Below are positions 6,805 to 7,354 of a stretch of DNA of 7,354 nt, one piece after another (positions within the stretch are counted from its first letter, which is position 1; the number at the start of each line of letters is the position of its first letter). A program made the position numbers and the translations under genes. The stretch is from Candidatus Melainabacteria bacterium. GTDB taxonomy: Bacteria > Cyanobacteriota > Vampirovibrionia > LMEP-6097. The DNA lies in contig JAPPOW010000121.1 in assembly GCA_028817775.1 (NCBI GenBank), forward strand, positions 1 to 7,354, given 5' to 3'. The notes under the pieces were generated by a model. It worked only from the letters and a program-made list of their open reading frames with translations. It was not told the DNA's origin and ran no database searches.

Positions 6805-6892
6805 GCGTCATTGCGAGGAGGGACGACGAAGCAATCCAATGCACAAGCCAAATCATTGCATTAAATTGCATCGCCTTTGGCTCGCAATGACG
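6805..6892. repeat. Dispersed palindromic intergenic repeat after tetR
   Basis: CGTCATTGCGAG at 6806-6817 is perfectly complementary to CTCGCAATGACG at 6881-6892. Inside, 6831-6843 and 6857-6869 form a second stem of 11 paired positions with two mismatches, around a 13-nt loop. The element starts right after the tetR stop codon. The core wording GTCATTGCGAGGAG...GACGAAGCAATCC belongs to a type of extragenic palindrome seen in multiple copies in many bacterial genomes. No T-run follows, so termination is not the obvious role. Confidence 0.8.
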
Positions 6893-6973
6893 GTTGATGA
6901 GTACTTGGTTTCACCTAATCCATAATTTAAATGAGAGATTTTTAATCAAAATAGTCAAAATATTAACCGCAAA

Positions 6974-7026
6974 TTAATTAAACAGTGTATAATTAATTAC
7001 AGAATAATTATACACTGTTTAATTAA
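6974..7026. promoter_or_regulatory. Perfect 22-bp inverted repeat containing a -10 box, probable operator/promoter of the downstream small gene
   Basis: Bases 6974-6995 are exactly complementary to 7005-7026, with a 9-nt spacer at 6996-7004. Each arm contains AAACAGTGTATAATTA (or its complement). The left arm provides TATAAT at 6988-6993 on the plus strand, which would start transcription near 7000, and the right arm provides the same hexamer on the minus strand at 7007-7012. No good -35 lies 17 bp upstream of the plus-strand box (bases AACCGC at 6965-6970), so the promoter may depend on an activator. GTATAATTA also occurs at the tetR promoter (6201-6209). The right arm ends within the AAAGGAG ribosome binding site (7025-7031). 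A two-site repressor operator is the simplest reading. Confidence 0.7.
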
Positions 7027-7038
7027 AGGAGAAAGAAA

Positions 7039-7299
7039 ATGTTCAGAAAAATTACAATACTTAGATTAGCTTTAGCACTGAGCTTCTTAGGACAACCACT
7101 AATGGTAGCTGCAAGCCATAATGGTGAAGCCAGTCACTACCAAGCCAAAACTAAAATCGAGAACAGCAAAGAAAAGAAAGAATCTAGTACACTAGAGACT
7201 ATTGGTAAAGTTGCCCTGGTTGGAGTTGCTGGAATAGGTTTGTTAGGCTGGCTGATCCTAGATACATACTATGAATCAACTTACCCGGATAGATACTAA
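7039..7299 (+). CDS. Small predicted membrane or exported protein, 86 aa, function unknown
   Basis: I do not recognise the family. The N-terminus has a signal-peptide-like stretch (residues 1-25: MFRK, then hydrophobic LRLALALSFLG, possible cleavage after VAA). A polar, lysine/glutamate-rich linker follows (~26-52, including KEKKESS). A glycine-containing hydrophobic segment at ~55-74 (VALVGVAGIGLLGWLIL) is a likely membrane helix, and the tail is tyrosine-rich (DTYYESTYPDRY). If the N-terminal segment is cleaved, one helix remains; if not, the protein is a two-helix hairpin. Translation signals are strong: AAAGGAG at 7025-7031, 7 nt before the ATG. A perfect 22-bp inverted repeat with a -10 box lies immediately upstream, implying tight control. 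Confidence 0.8.
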   Translation: MFRKITILRLALALSFLGQPLMVAASHNGEASHYQAKTKIENSKEKKESSTLETIGKVALVGVAGIGLLGWLILDTYYESTYPDRY

Positions 7300-7300
7300 A

Positions 7301-7354
7301 ATGACGAATTACCCAAGAGAAGAAATAAATTATTGTATACGGAATCTATATAAT
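7301..7354 (+). CDS. Possible start of a further gene, cut by the window end
   Basis: ATG at 7301 lies one base after the preceding stop codon, and the frame stays open for 18 codons (MTNYPREEINYCIRNLYN) to the edge. Such spacing fits an operon with the small membrane protein. The only ribosome-binding-like sequence is GGATAGA at 7287-7293, which is weak. The fragment is too short to classify and could be an open frame by chance. Confidence 0.35.
   Translation, partial: MTNYPREEINYCIRNLYN

Noticed and set aside
1..7354. CRISPR array, tRNA, rRNA, riboswitch or insertion sequence
   Set aside because: No regularly spaced repeats, cloverleaf, rRNA-like stretch, known aptamer pattern or transposase frame was found on either strand.

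Overview
The window is about 39-40% GC, densely coded and bacterial. FlgI (P-ring) and FlgJ (rod-binding) genes with Sec-type signal peptides point to a flagellated diderm. The codon style, the flagellar order and the dispersed GTCAT... palindromic repeats fit an uncultured lineage, for example flagellated non-photosynthetic relatives of Cyanobacteria (Melainabacteria/Vampirovibrionia) or Margulisbacteria. That placement is only an inference; no phylogenetic marker is present.

Layout. (1) Bases 1-2172: the 3' end of an unidentified Lys/Glu-rich helical protein, overlapped by 11 bp by a 640-codon TPR gene that starts with GTG. (2) Bases 2172-2258: a long hairpin that begins on the last base of the TPR stop codon. 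(3) Bases 2361-4924: a tight flagellar operon of flgI, an unrecognised secreted glycine-zipper protein, and a single-domain flgJ, with a 15-bp gap and then a 1-bp overlap. The middle gene has no standard flagellar name. (4) Bases 4925-4960: a small palindromic repeat directly after flgJ. (5) Bases 4966-6114, minus strand: a 382-aa zinc metallopeptidase resembling the catalytic domain of anthrax lethal factor (HEVGH plus a downstream AEELAE), convergent with the flagellar operon and lacking a Sec signal. (6) Bases 6214-6804: a divergently oriented TetR-family regulator whose consensus-like promoter puts the transcript start on or next to the ATG, suggesting a leaderless mRNA. (7) Bases 6805-6892: a second palindromic repeat related to that in (4). 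(8) Bases 6974-7299: a perfect 22-bp inverted repeat holding a TATAAT box, then a small predicted membrane protein with a strong ribosome binding site. A further gene may start at 7301 and run off the end.

Working together. FlgI and FlgJ serve flagellar rod and P-ring assembly in the periplasm. The protein between them is co-transcribed and exported, so it is a candidate accessory part of the envelope-spanning flagellar structure. The metallopeptidase and the TetR regulator share a 99-bp intergenic region, and the TetR is also the nearest regulator to the palindrome-controlled small membrane protein. The accessory block 4925-7299 may therefore be one regulated unit, but the sequence does not prove this.
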